In this document: positions 17,888 through 27,219 of the stretch, in pieces | Layout: each line of letters starts with the position of its first letter | How positions within the stretch are numbered: position 1 is the first letter of the stretch | Assembly: GCA_029256105.1 (NCBI GenBank) | Contig: JAQSYO010000009.1 | Coordinates: forward strand, 1 to 64,000 | Direction: 5' to 3' | Source: Herbinix sp. | GTDB lineage: Bacteria > Bacillota > Clostridia > Lachnospirales > Lachnospiraceae | Length of the DNA stretch: 64,000 bases | Made by a program: the position numbers and the translations under genes | Notes under the pieces: model-generated | Databases searched by the model: none | What the model was told of the DNA's origin: nothing | What the model saw: only the letters and a program-made list of their open reading frames with translations

Positions 17888-19003
17888 ATGGAACCTAAAT
17901 CAAATAATCCAAAGGCTAAAAAGTTAATAATCGTTGTTAGTATTATAGGTACAATAATACTAGGATTAATCATTACAAGTTATTGTATCGTTCATAGTTA
18001 TATCAGTAAAATAAATATTGTGGAAGTAAAGACAGATGCAGTGGCTACATTTTCAGAAGAAAAGGAGCCACTTGAATTAGCGCCGGAACCGGAAGATAAC
18101 CCTCAAGTACCAGATTCACCGGTAGAAGATATTAAAACGGTTGAGAACAAAATATTAGAAAATATGGAAGAGAATAGCACTCCAATTGTAGACAATAAGG
18201 ATGTGCTTAATATCTTATTAATTGGAAGTGATACCAGATCCTCTACGGATCGTGGACGTTCTGATTCTATGATTATCATATCCATAAATGATAAGACGAA
18301 AACAATTACAGCCACTTCGATTATGAGGGATATATACATACAAATCTCCGGTAAAAAGGATAATCGAATTAATGCATCCTATGCATTTGGTGGAGCTGAT
18401 CTATTAATGGATACAATCGAACAGAATTTTAAGATTAAAATTGACCGTTATGCTATGGTTGACTTTAATGCCTTTAAAGATGTGGTGGATTCCGTTGGTG
18501 GAGTTACAATGAAGCTGACGGCGAATGAACTTCCATTTATCAAGGGCGATATGAAACTGATTGATAATTCGACTGGGGAGATAAAGGTAATTGAAGAAAG
18601 ATCCAATGTCCTTCCAGGGACGTATTATTTGGATGGTGAACAAGCATTATACTATGCTCGTATCCGCTATACCGGCAATTCTGATTTCGACAGAACAGGT
18701 CGTCAGAGAAAGATATTGGAGAAGATATTTATCAATGTAAAGGACTTAGGTCCTTTGGAACTAAGTCAATTACTTAAGGTGATATTACCTCAGATCACTA
18801 CCAATCTTTCGGAAGGGGAGATACTCTCCCTTATCCTAAGTTTACCGAAGGTATCTGGCTATGACTTAAAACAATGTAGAATTCCGGTGGATGGCACTTA
18901 TCAACCACTTAGAATACGTGGCATGGCTGTATTGGGAATTGATTTTAAGAAGAATATACAGGAGCTTCACTCAGCCATCTATGGGGATGTAACGGAAGAA
19001 TGA
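17888..19003 (+). CDS. LCP family cell-wall glycopolymer ligase (LytR-CpsA-Psr)
   Basis: A 371-residue LCP protein. A transmembrane helix lies at about 12-34, an acidic Pro-rich linker at 50-90, and the LCP domain at about 105-330. The domain start NILLIGSDTRSSTDRGRSDS is characteristic and bears the Arg/Asp residues that bind pyrophosphate and metal, followed by SIMRDIYIQI, RINASYAFGG and YARIRYTGNSDFDRTGRQRK. LCP enzymes transfer undecaprenyl-linked polymers to peptidoglycan, so this is a good candidate for anchoring the polysaccharide made by the cluster 5-18 kb upstream. Confidence 0.94.
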   Translation: MEPKSNNPKAKKLIIVVSIIGTIILGLIITSYCIVHSYISKINIVEVKTDAVATFSEEKEPLELAPEPEDNPQVPDSPVEDIKTVENKILENMEENSTPIVDNKDVLNILLIGSDTRSSTDRGRSDSMIIISINDKTKTITATSIMRDIYIQISGKKDNRINASYAFGGADLLMDTIEQNFKIKIDRYAMVDFNAFKDVVDSVGGVTMKLTANELPFIKGDMKLIDNSTGEIKVIEERSNVLPGTYYLDGEQALYYARIRYTGNSDFDRTGRQRKILEKIFINVKDLGPLELSQLLKVILPQITTNLSEGEILSLILSLPKVSGYDLKQCRIPVDGTYQPLRIRGMAVLGIDFKKNIQELHSAIYGDVTEE

Positions 19004-19110
19004 AAGTAGGAAGTGGACGCTTATAAGATAAGGTTACTTAGTATGATTGATAGCTTTGAAAAGAAAAAAATTACTTAGAGTTAATTGATAGCATACTATA
19101 ATAAGAAATA

Positions 19111-19204
19111 ATATAATTTCATGGAATTAATCTATTGCTTTAATAAAAAAAGATATGATTCTACGGGATTAATCTATAATTTTAATAAGAAAAGATATAA
19201 TTCC
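19111..19204. repeat. 42-bp tandem repeat copying the 3' end of a small minus-strand gene
   Basis: Units at 19111-19152 and 19153-19194 plus a partial third. Minus-strand reading of the two units gives ISFLIKIID-stop and ISFFIKAID-stop, so the duplication covers the last codons and stop of the small gene at 19169-19279. Confidence 0.7.
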
Positions 19205-19279
19205 AATCCATAAAAGAATACTGATAAAAAAGCCGTTCAATAATCCTTTGAAAAAGTTTAAATCACTATTCGTTTCCAT
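19169..19279 (-). CDS. 36-residue small membrane protein
   Basis: Minus-strand frame METNSDLNFFKGLLNGFFIS followed by ILLWIGIISFLIKIID. It has a polar start and one continuous hydrophobic helix of about 20 residues, the usual form of a small membrane protein. GAGG lies 8 bases before the ATG. The 3' end has been tandemly duplicated downstream. No family is known to me. It is alone in a 440-base gap between the LCP and VanZ genes. Confidence 0.55.
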   Translation of the reverse strand: METNSDLNFFKGLLNGFFISILLWIGIISFLIKIID

Positions 19280-19443
19280 ATCAATACCTCATTTCTTATA
19301 ATATTCTTACTTATGTATAAAGGGTAGATCACTTTTGTATAAGTAATACGAATTAATGGAATAATCCTTCTGATAATATAGTAACGTTTCTATATAGAAA
19401 ATTAATGGCGCATTCTATGGCATATCAGAAGGGACAAAATAAC

Positions 19444-19986
19444 ATGAAGCATAAGCATAATAGAAAGATCTTTATCCTAATTCTATCTTGGTCTGCTGTT
19501 CTTCTTTGGATGGTATTTATATTCAGTTTATCATCCCAAGCTGGCGATGAGTCTAATCAAATGACTACTGGGATATCAATGAAAATAGAAAATTCGATAA
19601 AAGTAGTCGTACCAGAGGTTAGTCTTGATACCATAAGTCTTAACAATATTGTTAGAAAAAATTCACATTTCCTAATCTATTTATTCCTTGGAATGCTTCT
19701 TTCCATTACGATGGGTGGAAGTGGTGTGTATAAAAAGCGAAGCAGAGTTATAGCGTTGCTTATTTGTGTTCTTTTTGCTACGTCAGATGAAATCCATCAA
19801 ATATTCGTACCGGGCAGAGGTCCGGGTATCTTGGACGTTGGTATCGATTGTGTTGGTGCAATTACCGGCATTATGATATATGCAGTTGTGGCCAAGTTAC
19901 TTCAAAAATACAGTCTTTTTCATAAGCTTTTTGTGAATAAAGGAACAGTTGAGGAGAAGACGAGTGTATCGGATAGAACTTCATAA
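19444..19986 (+). CDS. VanZ-like family membrane protein
   Basis: A 180-residue membrane protein with four hydrophobic segments. The VanZ pattern is visible: WSAVLLWMVFIFSLSSQAGD with the SSQ motif after helix 1, RKNSHFLIYLFLGMLL (helix 2), and ATSDEIHQIFVPGRGPGILD, the conserved DExxQxFxPGR loop. VanZ proteins are linked to glycopeptide tolerance and envelope biology, but the biochemistry is unclear. ATG 19444 is preferred (GAAGGGA upstream); an in-frame ATG at 19405 is possible. Confidence 0.88.
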   Translation: MKHKHNRKIFILILSWSAVLLWMVFIFSLSSQAGDESNQMTTGISMKIENSIKVVVPEVSLDTISLNNIVRKNSHFLIYLFLGMLLSITMGGSGVYKKRSRVIALLICVLFATSDEIHQIFVPGRGPGILDVGIDCVGAITGIMIYAVVAKLLQKYSLFHKLFVNKGTVEEKTSVSDRTS

Positions 19987-20150
19987 TATTAGCCATAGAG
20001 AGAGTGAAGAGGATACAATAGATCGCATAAGAATAGTTGTAATAAATAGTAGCTTGTGTAGTTTGAATTAAATATCCTTTTATTTATGTATTATTATGTA
20101 TAATTATATATTGAATAAATTGGATAATCATATATAATTAATCTAGGCAA

Positions 20151-20240
20151 AAAAATATTTGTAAGCGAAATAATATTTGTAAGCGAAATAATATTTGTAA
20201 GAGAAATAATATTTGTAAACGAAATAATATTTGTAGATGA
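20151..20240. repeat. 18-bp tandem repeat, five copies, upstream of ridA
   Basis: Five successive units of the form AATAATATTTGTAAGCGA with one to four changes each. The array ends 21 bases before the ridA start and so lies in its leader. It has no obvious coding sense. Confidence 0.85.
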
Positions 20241-20261
20241 AATTGAATTAGGAGGAAAGAT

Positions 20262-20642
20262 ATGTTTAAAATAATCAATACGAATAAAGCCCCAGCAGCA
20301 ATCGGACCTTATTCTCAAGCATTAATACATGGCAATATGATGTTTGCATCGGGACAGATTCCGATTAATCCGGATAACGGGCAAATCGTTGAAGGAGATA
20401 TCAAGGTTCAAGCGACTCAAGTAATGAAGAATATCGCTGCGCTTTTGGAGGAAGCAGGGGTGACGTTTGAGAACGTAATAAAAACAACCTGTTTTTTGAA
20501 GAGTATGGATGATTTTGCTGCCTTCAATGAGGTTTATGCAGAATATTTTATCGGAAAACCGGCACGTTCTTGCGTAGCTGCGCAGAAGTTACCAAAGGAT
20601 GTCCTTTGTGAAGTAGAAGTAATTGCGATTGTTGAGAATTAA
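20262..20642 (+). CDS. ridA: RidA family enamine/imine deaminase
   Basis: A cytoplasmic trimeric enzyme of 126 residues that hydrolyses reactive enamine/imine products of PLP enzymes such as threonine dehydratase. Family marks: APAAIGPYSQALIHGNMMFA at the N-terminus, FASGQIPINP, and the conserved Arg in GKPARSCVAAQKLPKDVLCE followed by EVIAIVEN. Length and ending are normal. AGGAGG lies before the ATG. The stop codon is inside the first unit of a 14-bp tandem repeat. Confidence 0.96.
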   Translation: MFKIINTNKAPAAIGPYSQALIHGNMMFASGQIPINPDNGQIVEGDIKVQATQVMKNIAALLEEAGVTFENVIKTTCFLKSMDDFAAFNEVYAEYFIGKPARSCVAAQKLPKDVLCEVEVIAIVEN

Positions 20643-20729
20643 GCAAACAAAATTAGATAAACAAAATTAGATAAAGAAAATTTGAAAAAGAAAATGAGAC
20701 AAAGAAAATTAAGCAAAGTAAGTTAGACT
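20632..20729. repeat. 14-bp tandem repeat starting across the ridA stop codon
   Basis: About seven units (20632, 20646, 20660, 20674, 20688, 20702, 20716) of the form AACAAAATTAGATA / AAGAAAATTAAGCA. The first unit includes the ridA stop codon. Units diverge but keep a strict 14-base register. Confidence 0.75.
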
Positions 20730-20775
20730 GTAAGAAGTAATTACTACGAATTTAATAATAAAATCCAGTAAGTTA

Positions 20776-20804
20776 TTGACATTCAAAAAATTGTACTATA
20801 TAGT
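20776..20804 (+). promoter_or_regulatory. Sigma-A type promoter for the chemoreceptor gene
   Basis: TTGACA (20776-20781), a 17-base spacer and TATAGT (20799-20804). Expected transcription start near 20811, inside the 5' arm of the following hairpin. Confidence 0.65.
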
Positions 20805-20850
20805 AAAACAAAAGCAGCGAGGCGAATAATCTCGCTGCTTTTGTTTTTGC
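20805..20850 (+). terminator. Hairpin terminator or 5' leader hairpin
   Basis: Perfect 17-bp arms (20805-20821 and 20831-20847) around a 9-base loop, ending in TTTTGTTTTT. It would end transcription from ridA. A transcript from the promoter at 20776 would still form at least 11 base pairs of it, so it may also act as an attenuator or stabiliser for the chemoreceptor mRNA. Confidence 0.8.
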
Positions 20851-20875
20851 TAAAGACGAACTGGAGGAGTATAGT

Positions 20876-22387
20876 ATGAAGAGACAAATGGAAATAAAAA
20901 TAATGAAAGAGGAAGCCATAAGTATTATCGAGAATACCCATCAATTGGTAAATGGCAATTTAGACATTAAGGTCACCTTGGAGGAATATTCACTGTTGAG
21001 AGATTTGGCAGAGGATGTTAATCAAATAAGTTCAACCTTTAGTGCATATATTAATGAAATAGCCCATGTCCTATCCCATCTGTCAGCAGGTAATATGGCA
21101 GTTTCCTTCACAAAGGATATAGAATACCAAGGTGATTTTCTTCCAATTAAAAATGCTCTTCATAAAATCAGACATTCCTTAAACAGTTCTTTTGAAGAAA
21201 TAAATCTTCTATCCTATGAAGTGGATAAACTTTGCACGCAGGTCGAGACCGGAGCTACGCAAATTGCAAAAAATGCTTCCGATCAAGCAGACTTAATTAC
21301 AGATTTAACGAATACAATTTATCAAATAACTGAACAAACCTCCAATAATGCGACGAATGCAAAGCTGGCTGCAAAAAGTGTCAATAACATTCAAAAAGAG
21401 GCAATGGATGGAAGAACCTATATGGATCAGATGCTTAATTCCATACAAGAGGTTAAGTCATCATCTCATGATATTTCCCATATAGTTGATATCATAAGCG
21501 GTATTGCTGGTCAAACAAAGCTACTGGCGCTAAACGCTGCAATTGAAGCTGCGCGAGCAGGAGATGCCGGCTTGGGATTTTCTGTGGTTGCACAAGAGGT
21601 AGGACTGCTGGCTGAAAAAAGCGCGGAAGCGGTTAAGAAGACCTCGGAGTTAATTAACAACAGCATTCTTACTGCAGAATCAAGTGCTCAAGTTGCGGAG
21701 AAGACAGGAGAGAGCTTCGTGAGTATCCAAACCTCGATCGAAGGTGTTACAAAGCTATGCACCGATATTGCTGAGATTTCTGAAATTCAAGCACAAAGCC
21801 TAAAGAGCACTTCGACAATCATAACGGATATATCAGAGGTTGTGCAAAATAATGCAGCCTATGCACAAGAAAATAATGCAGGAGCGACCAAACTAGTTGA
21901 ATTATCGGCACAATTGAAGAAAGTGATGACAAAATTTCGCTTGATGAATCAAAGTAGTAATTCGGTTTCGGAGAGCAATGGAATAAAAGCTGTGGAGGAA
22001 GAGCTATTGCAACATCTTTTCATTCGACTTCACAAAGCCTATGAGCGGAATGAAATTGATGGTATCTTGGAAGAAGTGATTCAAAAGCAAAAGGATTTTG
22101 AGTGCCTCTATGTCATCGATAGTAAGGGCGTTCAATTAAGTCATACCATAATGAATCCGGATATTATGGTGGAACAAGATGATAACTTCAAACCGGCAAT
22201 GCCTGGAGATTACCACGGAGAAAAGAAATACTTCCGCGAGGCAATCAAGAATAGGAAGGAATGCTATACCTCACAGGAATATATTTCAACAGCTACGGGA
22301 GGTCTATGCAAGACAATTTCCTGTTCCTACGAAGGAATTGGTAATCAAATTTATGTGCTTTGTATTGATCAGATTAGTAAATTTTAA
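20876..22387 (+). CDS. Soluble methyl-accepting chemotaxis protein with C-terminal Cache-like sensor
   Basis: A 503-residue chemoreceptor with no transmembrane segment. Residues about 1-100 are a helical HAMP-like region, and 120-360 are the coiled-coil signalling domain, whose tip reads [20 protein letters not shown]. Residues about 375-503 form a separate domain with [18 protein letters not shown] and [20 protein letters not shown], resembling the PDC/Cache sensor core. Cache domains are normally extracellular and N-terminal, so a cytoplasmic C-terminal one is unusual. GGAGGAG precedes the ATG. The ligand is unknown. Confidence 0.87.
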   Translation: MKRQMEIKIMKEEAISIIENTHQLVNGNLDIKVTLEEYSLLRDLAEDVNQISSTFSAYINEIAHVLSHLSAGNMAVSFTKDIEYQGDFLPIKNALHKIRHSLNSSFEEINLLSYEVDKLCTQVETGATQIAKNASDQADLITDLTNTIYQITEQTSNNATNAKLAAKSVNNIQKEAMDGRTYMDQMLNSIQEVKSSSHDISHIVDIISGIAGQTKLLALNAAIEAARAGDAGLGFSVVAQEVGLLAEKSAEAVKKTSELINNSILTAESSAQVAEKTGESFVSIQTSIEGVTKLCTDIAEISEIQAQSLKSTSTIITDISEVVQNNAAYAQENNAGATKLVELSAQLKKVMTKFRLMNQSSNSVSESNGIKAVEEELLQHLFIRLHKAYERNEIDGILEEVIQKQKDFECLYVIDSKGVQLSHTIMNPDIMVEQDDNFKPAMPGDYHGEKKYFREAIKNRKECYTSQEYISTATGGLCKTISCSYEGIGNQIYVLCIDQISKF

Positions 22388-22465
22388 TGCCGATAGATAC
22401 GATATATAGAATAGGAAATACAAATCACCAGGGTAATAAATTTAATAGAAGAAGGAGGTATGATT

Positions 22466-23482
22466 ATGTCAAAATTATTTTCAAGCTATCAACTAAAGAA
22501 CATGGAATTGAAGAACCGAATAGTGATGGCACCAATGTGTATGTATAGCTCTAATCTTGATGGAATTGCACAGGATTGGCATTTTACACATTATACGACT
22601 CGTGCAGTGGGCGGAGTTGGTCTTATACTACTGGAGGCAACTGGAGTAGAAAATAGAGGACGAATTTCAGATAGAGATCTTGGTATATGGTCGGAGGAAC
22701 ACATTGATGGCTTGAAGCAAATCGTCCAGTCCTGCAAAAAGCATGGAGCAAAAGTAGGAGTTCAATTAGCGCATGCCGGAAGAAAATCGGAAGTGCTAGC
22801 AGAACCAAGTATAGCACCTAGTTCGATTGCCTTTAATGATAAGTATAGAACACCGATCGAAATGACAAAGGAAGATATTAAAACGGTAGAAGTGGCATTC
22901 CGTGAGGCAGCAAGAAGAGCGGATCAGGCAGGCTTTGATACCATAGAACTCCATGCAGCCCATGGATATCTGATTAGTGAATTCTTATCACCCATGACCA
23001 ATAAGAGAACGGATGAGTATGGTGGAAGTGAAGAGAACCGCGTGCGGTTCTTGAAGGAGATATTATCAGAGGTCAAATCCGTGTGGCCCAAGGATAAACC
23101 AATTCTTGTAAGAGTTTCAGCAGAGGACTATGCACCAGAAGGTAATCATGACAGTATAGTGGCAAATATGCTTCTATCGGTCAAAGACGACATCGACTTA
23201 TTTAATGTAAGCTCCGGTGGTGTAATTGATACTGCAATGAAGGTTTATCCGGGATACCAGGTGAAGTTTGCTGAAACAATAAGAAAAGTTACCGGAATTC
23301 CGGTAATTGCGGGAGGACTTATCACCTCACCTTTGATGGCAGAGGAAATTCTTCAAAATGATAGAGCAGATTTTATCTTCTTAGGGAGAGAACTTCTTAG
23401 AAATCCATACTGGCCGCTTCAAGCTGCGAAGGAGCTAAGAGAAAATATTGACTGGCCTAAGCAGTACGAAAGAGGGAAGTAA
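22466..23482 (+). CDS. namA: NADH:flavin oxidoreductase, Old Yellow Enzyme (YqjM/NamA-like)
   Basis: An FMN-dependent ene-reductase of 338 residues with a TIM barrel. YqjM-class marks: MAPMCMYSS with the redox-tuning Cys (residue 25) and Tyr (27), GVQLAHAGRKSE, ELHAAHGYLISEFLSPMTNK with the substrate-binding His pair, RTDEYGGSEENR and FLGRELLRNPYWP. It reduces activated C=C bonds; the natural substrate is uncertain. ATG 22466 is preferred, since GGAGGT directly abuts the ATG at 22460. It is followed by its own terminator. Confidence 0.92.
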   Translation: MSKLFSSYQLKNMELKNRIVMAPMCMYSSNLDGIAQDWHFTHYTTRAVGGVGLILLEATGVENRGRISDRDLGIWSEEHIDGLKQIVQSCKKHGAKVGVQLAHAGRKSEVLAEPSIAPSSIAFNDKYRTPIEMTKEDIKTVEVAFREAARRADQAGFDTIELHAAHGYLISEFLSPMTNKRTDEYGGSEENRVRFLKEILSEVKSVWPKDKPILVRVSAEDYAPEGNHDSIVANMLLSVKDDIDLFNVSSGGVIDTAMKVYPGYQVKFAETIRKVTGIPVIAGGLITSPLMAEEILQNDRADFIFLGRELLRNPYWPLQAAKELRENIDWPKQYERGK

Positions 23483-23563
23483 GGAATTTGCAATAATAGT
23501 AACGTTCCAATCAATTTTTCTGTACGTATAATTACGAAAGTTAACGAATTTCTTTAAATTTAG

Positions 23564-23603
23564 ATGGAATTGTCAATGTTATTTTGACAATTCCATTTTT
23601 TTT
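23564..23603 (+). terminator. Rho-independent terminator after the Old Yellow Enzyme gene
   Basis: Perfect 13-bp arms (ATGGAATTGTCAA at 23564-23576 and its complement at 23584-23596), a 7-base loop and a run of about eight T. Confidence 0.93.
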
Positions 23604-23663
23604 GATAGAATTAAAGTAGTAAGAAATGAACTATATATTTGTTACGAGTGGAAGGGCAAACTA

Positions 23664-24674
23664 ATGGGAAAAAGTATTACAATGAAGGATGTAGCGAAGC
23701 AATTGGGTGTTAGTACAGTTACCGTCTCAAAAGCGCTCACAGACAGAGAGGGTGTCAGTGAAAGCGTTAGAGAATCTATAAAGCAAAAAGCAGCAGAAAT
23801 GGGTTACCGCTATAATTTCATGGGGAAAAGCATGAAAGAAGGAATGAACTACAATATCGGTATTTTAATAGCCGAGCAGTTCATGCATGAAAGTGCTTTT
23901 TACTCAAAGATGTATCAGAGCATTATTAAGGGTTTATTGGAATTTGATTTTTTTGGAATCTTAGAAGTAATACCGGATGAGGCCGAGAAGGAATGTAATT
24001 TGCCACATGTCTTACACAATAATAAGGTAGACGGAATTATTATACTAGGACAGATGAGTAGACCATATATCGAGAAAATCGCCGCATCAAAGCTTCCCTA
24101 TATTTTCCTTGATTTTAGTGATGATCACTTTCCTGTGGATACAATTATCAGCGATAATTTTTACGGTACGTATGAATTAACAAATTATTTAATTTCAGTT
24201 GGGCATAGGAACATTGGATTTGTGGGTAATCGAGATGCAACAACAAGTATTATGGATCGGTACGTTGGGTATTATAAGTCCTTACTCCATAATAGGTTGA
24301 CCATAAATGAGGATTGGGTTATCAGTGACCGAGATGACAGAGGAAAGTTCTATGAACTAAAGTTACCGGAGCATATGCCAACGGCTTTTGTATGCAACTG
24401 TGATGAAGTGGCATTTAGTTTTATTTCCTTGTTAAAGAAATCGGGATACCGTGTGCCAGAGGATGTATCTGTGGTAGGCTATGATAATTATCTCTACGCA
24501 ACCGTAAGTAATCCAATGTTAACTACCGTGGAGGTTAATGTGGAAGCTATGTCAGAAGCTGCAGTAAATTCTATCATAAGAAGAGTGAAACTTTCTCCAA
24601 GCGATTATAGTAGAAAAGTAATCAGCGGCCGCATTATTTATCGTGATTCCGTTACAAAACCTCGGAATTTATAA
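23664..24674 (+). CDS. LacI-family transcription regulator
   Basis: A 336-residue repressor or activator. The N-terminal helix-turn-helix reads ITMKDVAKQLGVSTVTVSKA with the hinge helix after it, then a periplasmic-binding-like effector domain (NIGILIAEQF, VDGIIILGQM, RNIGFVGNRD, PEDVSVVGYDNY, TTVEVNVEAM). It lies directly upstream of the mannose isomerase/epimerase/GH130 block and probably responds to a mannan-derived sugar, by position. Two inverted repeats in the intervening 380 bases are operator candidates. Confidence 0.92.
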   Translation: MGKSITMKDVAKQLGVSTVTVSKALTDREGVSESVRESIKQKAAEMGYRYNFMGKSMKEGMNYNIGILIAEQFMHESAFYSKMYQSIIKGLLEFDFFGILEVIPDEAEKECNLPHVLHNNKVDGIIILGQMSRPYIEKIAASKLPYIFLDFSDDHFPVDTIISDNFYGTYELTNYLISVGHRNIGFVGNRDATTSIMDRYVGYYKSLLHNRLTINEDWVISDRDDRGKFYELKLPEHMPTAFVCNCDEVAFSFISLLKKSGYRVPEDVSVVGYDNYLYATVSNPMLTTVEVNVEAMSEAAVNSIIRRVKLSPSDYSRKVISGRIIYRDSVTKPRNL

Positions 24675-24724
24675 TAATCGGATACTTTATTCTGGCTATC
24701 CAAAGAGGTAATTAATGATTGACA

Positions 24725-24796
24725 ATTCTAGGAACTTATTCTAGAATAATATTAAGTTAACGATAACTTAAATAATAGACGTAAGTAGTTATCGTT
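24725..24796. promoter_or_regulatory. Two inverted repeats, candidate operators before the mannan block A
   Basis: ATTCTAG/CTAGAAT (24725-24731 and 24741-24747, 9-base spacer) and AACGATAACT/AGTTATCGTT (24759-24768 and 24787-24796, 18-base spacer). Both are perfect. They lie between the LacI gene and manA. Confidence 0.4.
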
Positions 24797-25040
24797 CTAT
24801 AGACAGGAGCATGGCTCGTAATGTAGGTAATAATATTTTTTGTTTACAAGACAGGCATGGCTGCTAATATAGACAATAATATTAATGATTTTTGAGCAAG
24901 AGCAAGTTTCCTAAGGTAGAAAACAATACTTTGAATTTTGGACAGGAGCGAGGGGGCTCTTACTGTTGATAATAATATTCTTTGGCTTTTGAACAGGAGC
25001 AAGACACTAAAATATAGGAACAATACTTTTTAATAATAGA
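24797..25040. repeat. Degenerate tandem repeat of about 45-57 bp, five copies, in the manA leader
   Basis: Successive blocks share GACAGGAGCAAG, then TATAGNNAATAATATT, then TTTTGA. They begin near 24804, 24850, 24899, 24940 and 24995. The array fills most of the 380-base gap before manA, and no frame is open through it. Confidence 0.6.
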
Positions 25041-25054
25041 GAGGATACGAAGAC

Positions 25055-25987
25055 ATGAAAGATATATTATTTTTAAACCCAGTCTTTAAAACAATGATAT
25101 GGGGCGGTAATAAATTAGCAACAGAATACGGATACAATCTACCGAGTGACAATACAGGGGAATGTTGGGCAGTCAGTGCACACAAGAATGGAGACTGTAC
25201 AATAAAGAACGGTGAATTTGAGGGAAAAGCGTTAAGCTGGCTTTGGGATAACCATAAAGAACTATTCGGTAATGCAGCAGGTGAGGTTTTTCCTTTGTTA
25301 GTTAAGATCATCGATGCAAAGACAGATCTGAGCATTCAAGTACACCCGGATGATGCATATGCAAAGGCAAACGAAAATGGAGCCCTAGGCAAGACAGAAT
25401 GTTGGTACATCTTGGACTGCGACGAAGATGGTGAAATCGTAATTGGACATAACGCGAAGGATAAAGAAGAACTTAAGGAAATGATTGAAGGTAATCGTTG
25501 GCAGGAATTAATTCGAGTATGCCCAATTAAGAAGGGCGATTTCTTCCAGATTGAGCCAGGTACGGTGCATGCAATAAAAAAGGGTACTATGATACTTGAG
25601 ACACAACAAAACAGTGATATAACCTATCGTCTTTATGATTACGGAAGACTTGAGAATGGTAAACCCAGAGAGCTTCATATTGATAAGAGTATTGACGTTA
25701 TTGGATGTCCTCATATCGACAAAGAGGTAAGGGGAAAGCTTATCAGAAGCGAGGAATGTGATATAGAAGAATTGATCAGCTGCAACTTTTATTCAGTTCA
25801 AAGAATTAGCATGCACGGTGAACAGGATTTTGAACAGTCGAATAAATTCTTAAATATAAGCGTTATTAACGGAAGTGGTGTAATTGATGGGTATAATGTG
25901 ATTAAGGGAGACCATTTTATTATTCCCTCCGGATATGGAACCTATCATTTGAAGGGTGATATGGAGTTGATCGTTTCACATATTTAG
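25055..25987 (+). CDS. manA: Mannose-6-phosphate isomerase, class I
   Basis: Interconverts mannose-6-phosphate and fructose-6-phosphate. The protein is a 310-residue cupin-type zinc enzyme of the short Firmicute form. Zinc ligands are visible: Gln95 and His97 in SIQVHPDD, Glu115 in KTECWYIL and His172 in PGTVHAI. The N-terminal KTMIWGGNKL and the active-site YRLYDYGR are typical. It is first in a three-gene block with an epimerase and a GH130 phosphorylase, so it probably handles mannose phosphate released from mannan, and may also feed the GDP-mannose made by ManC. Confidence 0.95.
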   Translation: MKDILFLNPVFKTMIWGGNKLATEYGYNLPSDNTGECWAVSAHKNGDCTIKNGEFEGKALSWLWDNHKELFGNAAGEVFPLLVKIIDAKTDLSIQVHPDDAYAKANENGALGKTECWYILDCDEDGEIVIGHNAKDKEELKEMIEGNRWQELIRVCPIKKGDFFQIEPGTVHAIKKGTMILETQQNSDITYRLYDYGRLENGKPRELHIDKSIDVIGCPHIDKEVRGKLIRSEECDIEELISCNFYSVQRISMHGEQDFEQSNKFLNISVINGSGVIDGYNVIKGDHFIIPSGYGTYHLKGDMELIVSHI

Positions 25988-26029
25988 GACAAATTAGTAA
26001 GACCTGTGTCAACAGGTATGGAGGTATGG

Positions 26030-27202
26030 ATGAGGGTAGAAGAAATTAAGCAGCATTTAATAAACGATATTATTCCTTTTTGGAAGAACTTAAAGGATGA
26101 TAGTTATGGTGGATATTATGGGGAGATGGATTATGACTTAAAGCTGTATCAGCAAGCAGATAAGGGTTGTATTCTCAATAGCAGAATTCTTTGGTTTTTC
26201 TCAAATGCGTTTGTAACGCTACAAGACGAGGATTGTTTGGCACATGCAAAGCATTCCTATGAATTTTTAAAAAATGCATTTTCTGATAAAGAAAACGGTG
26301 GAGTATATTGGTCCGTAACCTTTGACGGAAAGCCGAAGGATGATACAAAACATACATATAATCAAGCCTTTGCTATCTATGCATTAGCTTCGTATTATGG
26401 CGCATCCCAGGATAAAGAAGCTTTAAAGCTGGCATATGATCTTGTAGAAAAGGTTGAAACTTGCAATAAGGATGCGGGAGGATATCTGGAAGCCTTTGAT
26501 CGATATTTTAAGCCCTCCTCTAATGAAAAATTATCGGAAAATGGTGTAATGGCCAGCAGAACAATGAATACCTTGCTTCATGTGTTTGAAGCCTATACAG
26601 AATTATATAGAGTAGATAAGAACAGTAAAATCGCAGAAAGTATGGCATGGATGTTAGACACCTTTGCAGAGAAGGTGTACAACCCGAAGGAAAGAAGACT
26701 GGAAGTATTCTTTGATGAGGATATGAATTCACTGATTAATCTTAATTCCTTTGGTCATGATATTGAAGCCTCCTGGTTAGTTGACCGAGGTGTTGAAATT
26801 CTGGGAGATCAAAAGTACATAGGTAAAATCGCACCGATTACGAAGGCTCTAGTAGACCATATTCATTCGGTTGCAATGGATGAGACCTCACTTTACAATG
26901 AGTGCGAGGATGGCAATGTAGATACAAAGAAGGTGTGGTGGGTTCAAGCAGAAGCAATCCTTGGTTTCTTGAACGGATACCAGAAAGATGAGTCGAGAAC
27001 AGATTATCTAACCTCTGCAGGAAAGATATGGGATTTCACCAAGACATATATGATTGACCATAGAAAAGGCTCTGAATGGTTTAATGAACTTTACAAGGAT
27101 GGCACTCCGATTAAAACGAAAGAAATCGTTGGACCTTGGAAATGCCCTTATCATAATGGAAGAATGTGCTTCGAAGTAATTAATAGAAACATATCGTTTT
27201 AG
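26030..27202 (+). CDS. AGE-family cellobiose/mannobiose 2-epimerase
   Basis: An (alpha/alpha)6-barrel epimerase of about 390 residues that inverts C2 of the reducing-end sugar of beta-1,4 disaccharides. Family marks: [81 protein letters not shown] and a C-terminal [14 protein letters not shown] with the catalytic His. With GH130 genes and ManA adjacent, mannobiose to Man-beta-1,4-Glc is the likely reaction, though cellobiose epimerisation is possible. ATG 26030 is preferred (GGAGG at 26020); GTG 26006 precedes that site. Confidence 0.9.
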   Translation: MRVEEIKQHLINDIIPFWKNLKDDSYGGYYGEMDYDLKLYQQADKGCILNSRILWFFSNAFVTLQDEDCLAHAKHSYEFLKNAFSDKENGGVYWSVTFDGKPKDDTKHTYNQAFAIYALASYYGASQDKEALKLAYDLVEKVETCNKDAGGYLEAFDRYFKPSSNEKLSENGVMASRTMNTLLHVFEAYTELYRVDKNSKIAESMAWMLDTFAEKVYNPKERRLEVFFDEDMNSLINLNSFGHDIEASWLVDRGVEILGDQKYIGKIAPITKALVDHIHSVAMDETSLYNECEDGNVDTKKVWWVQAEAILGFLNGYQKDESRTDYLTSAGKIWDFTKTYMIDHRKGSEWFNELYKDGTPIKTKEIVGPWKCPYHNGRMCFEVINRNISF

Positions 27203-27219
27203 GAAGAGGAGATACCACT

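Noticed and set aside
20094..20318. Minus-strand frame over the 18-bp array encoding repeated NIISLT
   Set aside because: It is produced by an array whose period is a multiple of three; it overlaps the ridA start antisense and lacks a ribosome site.
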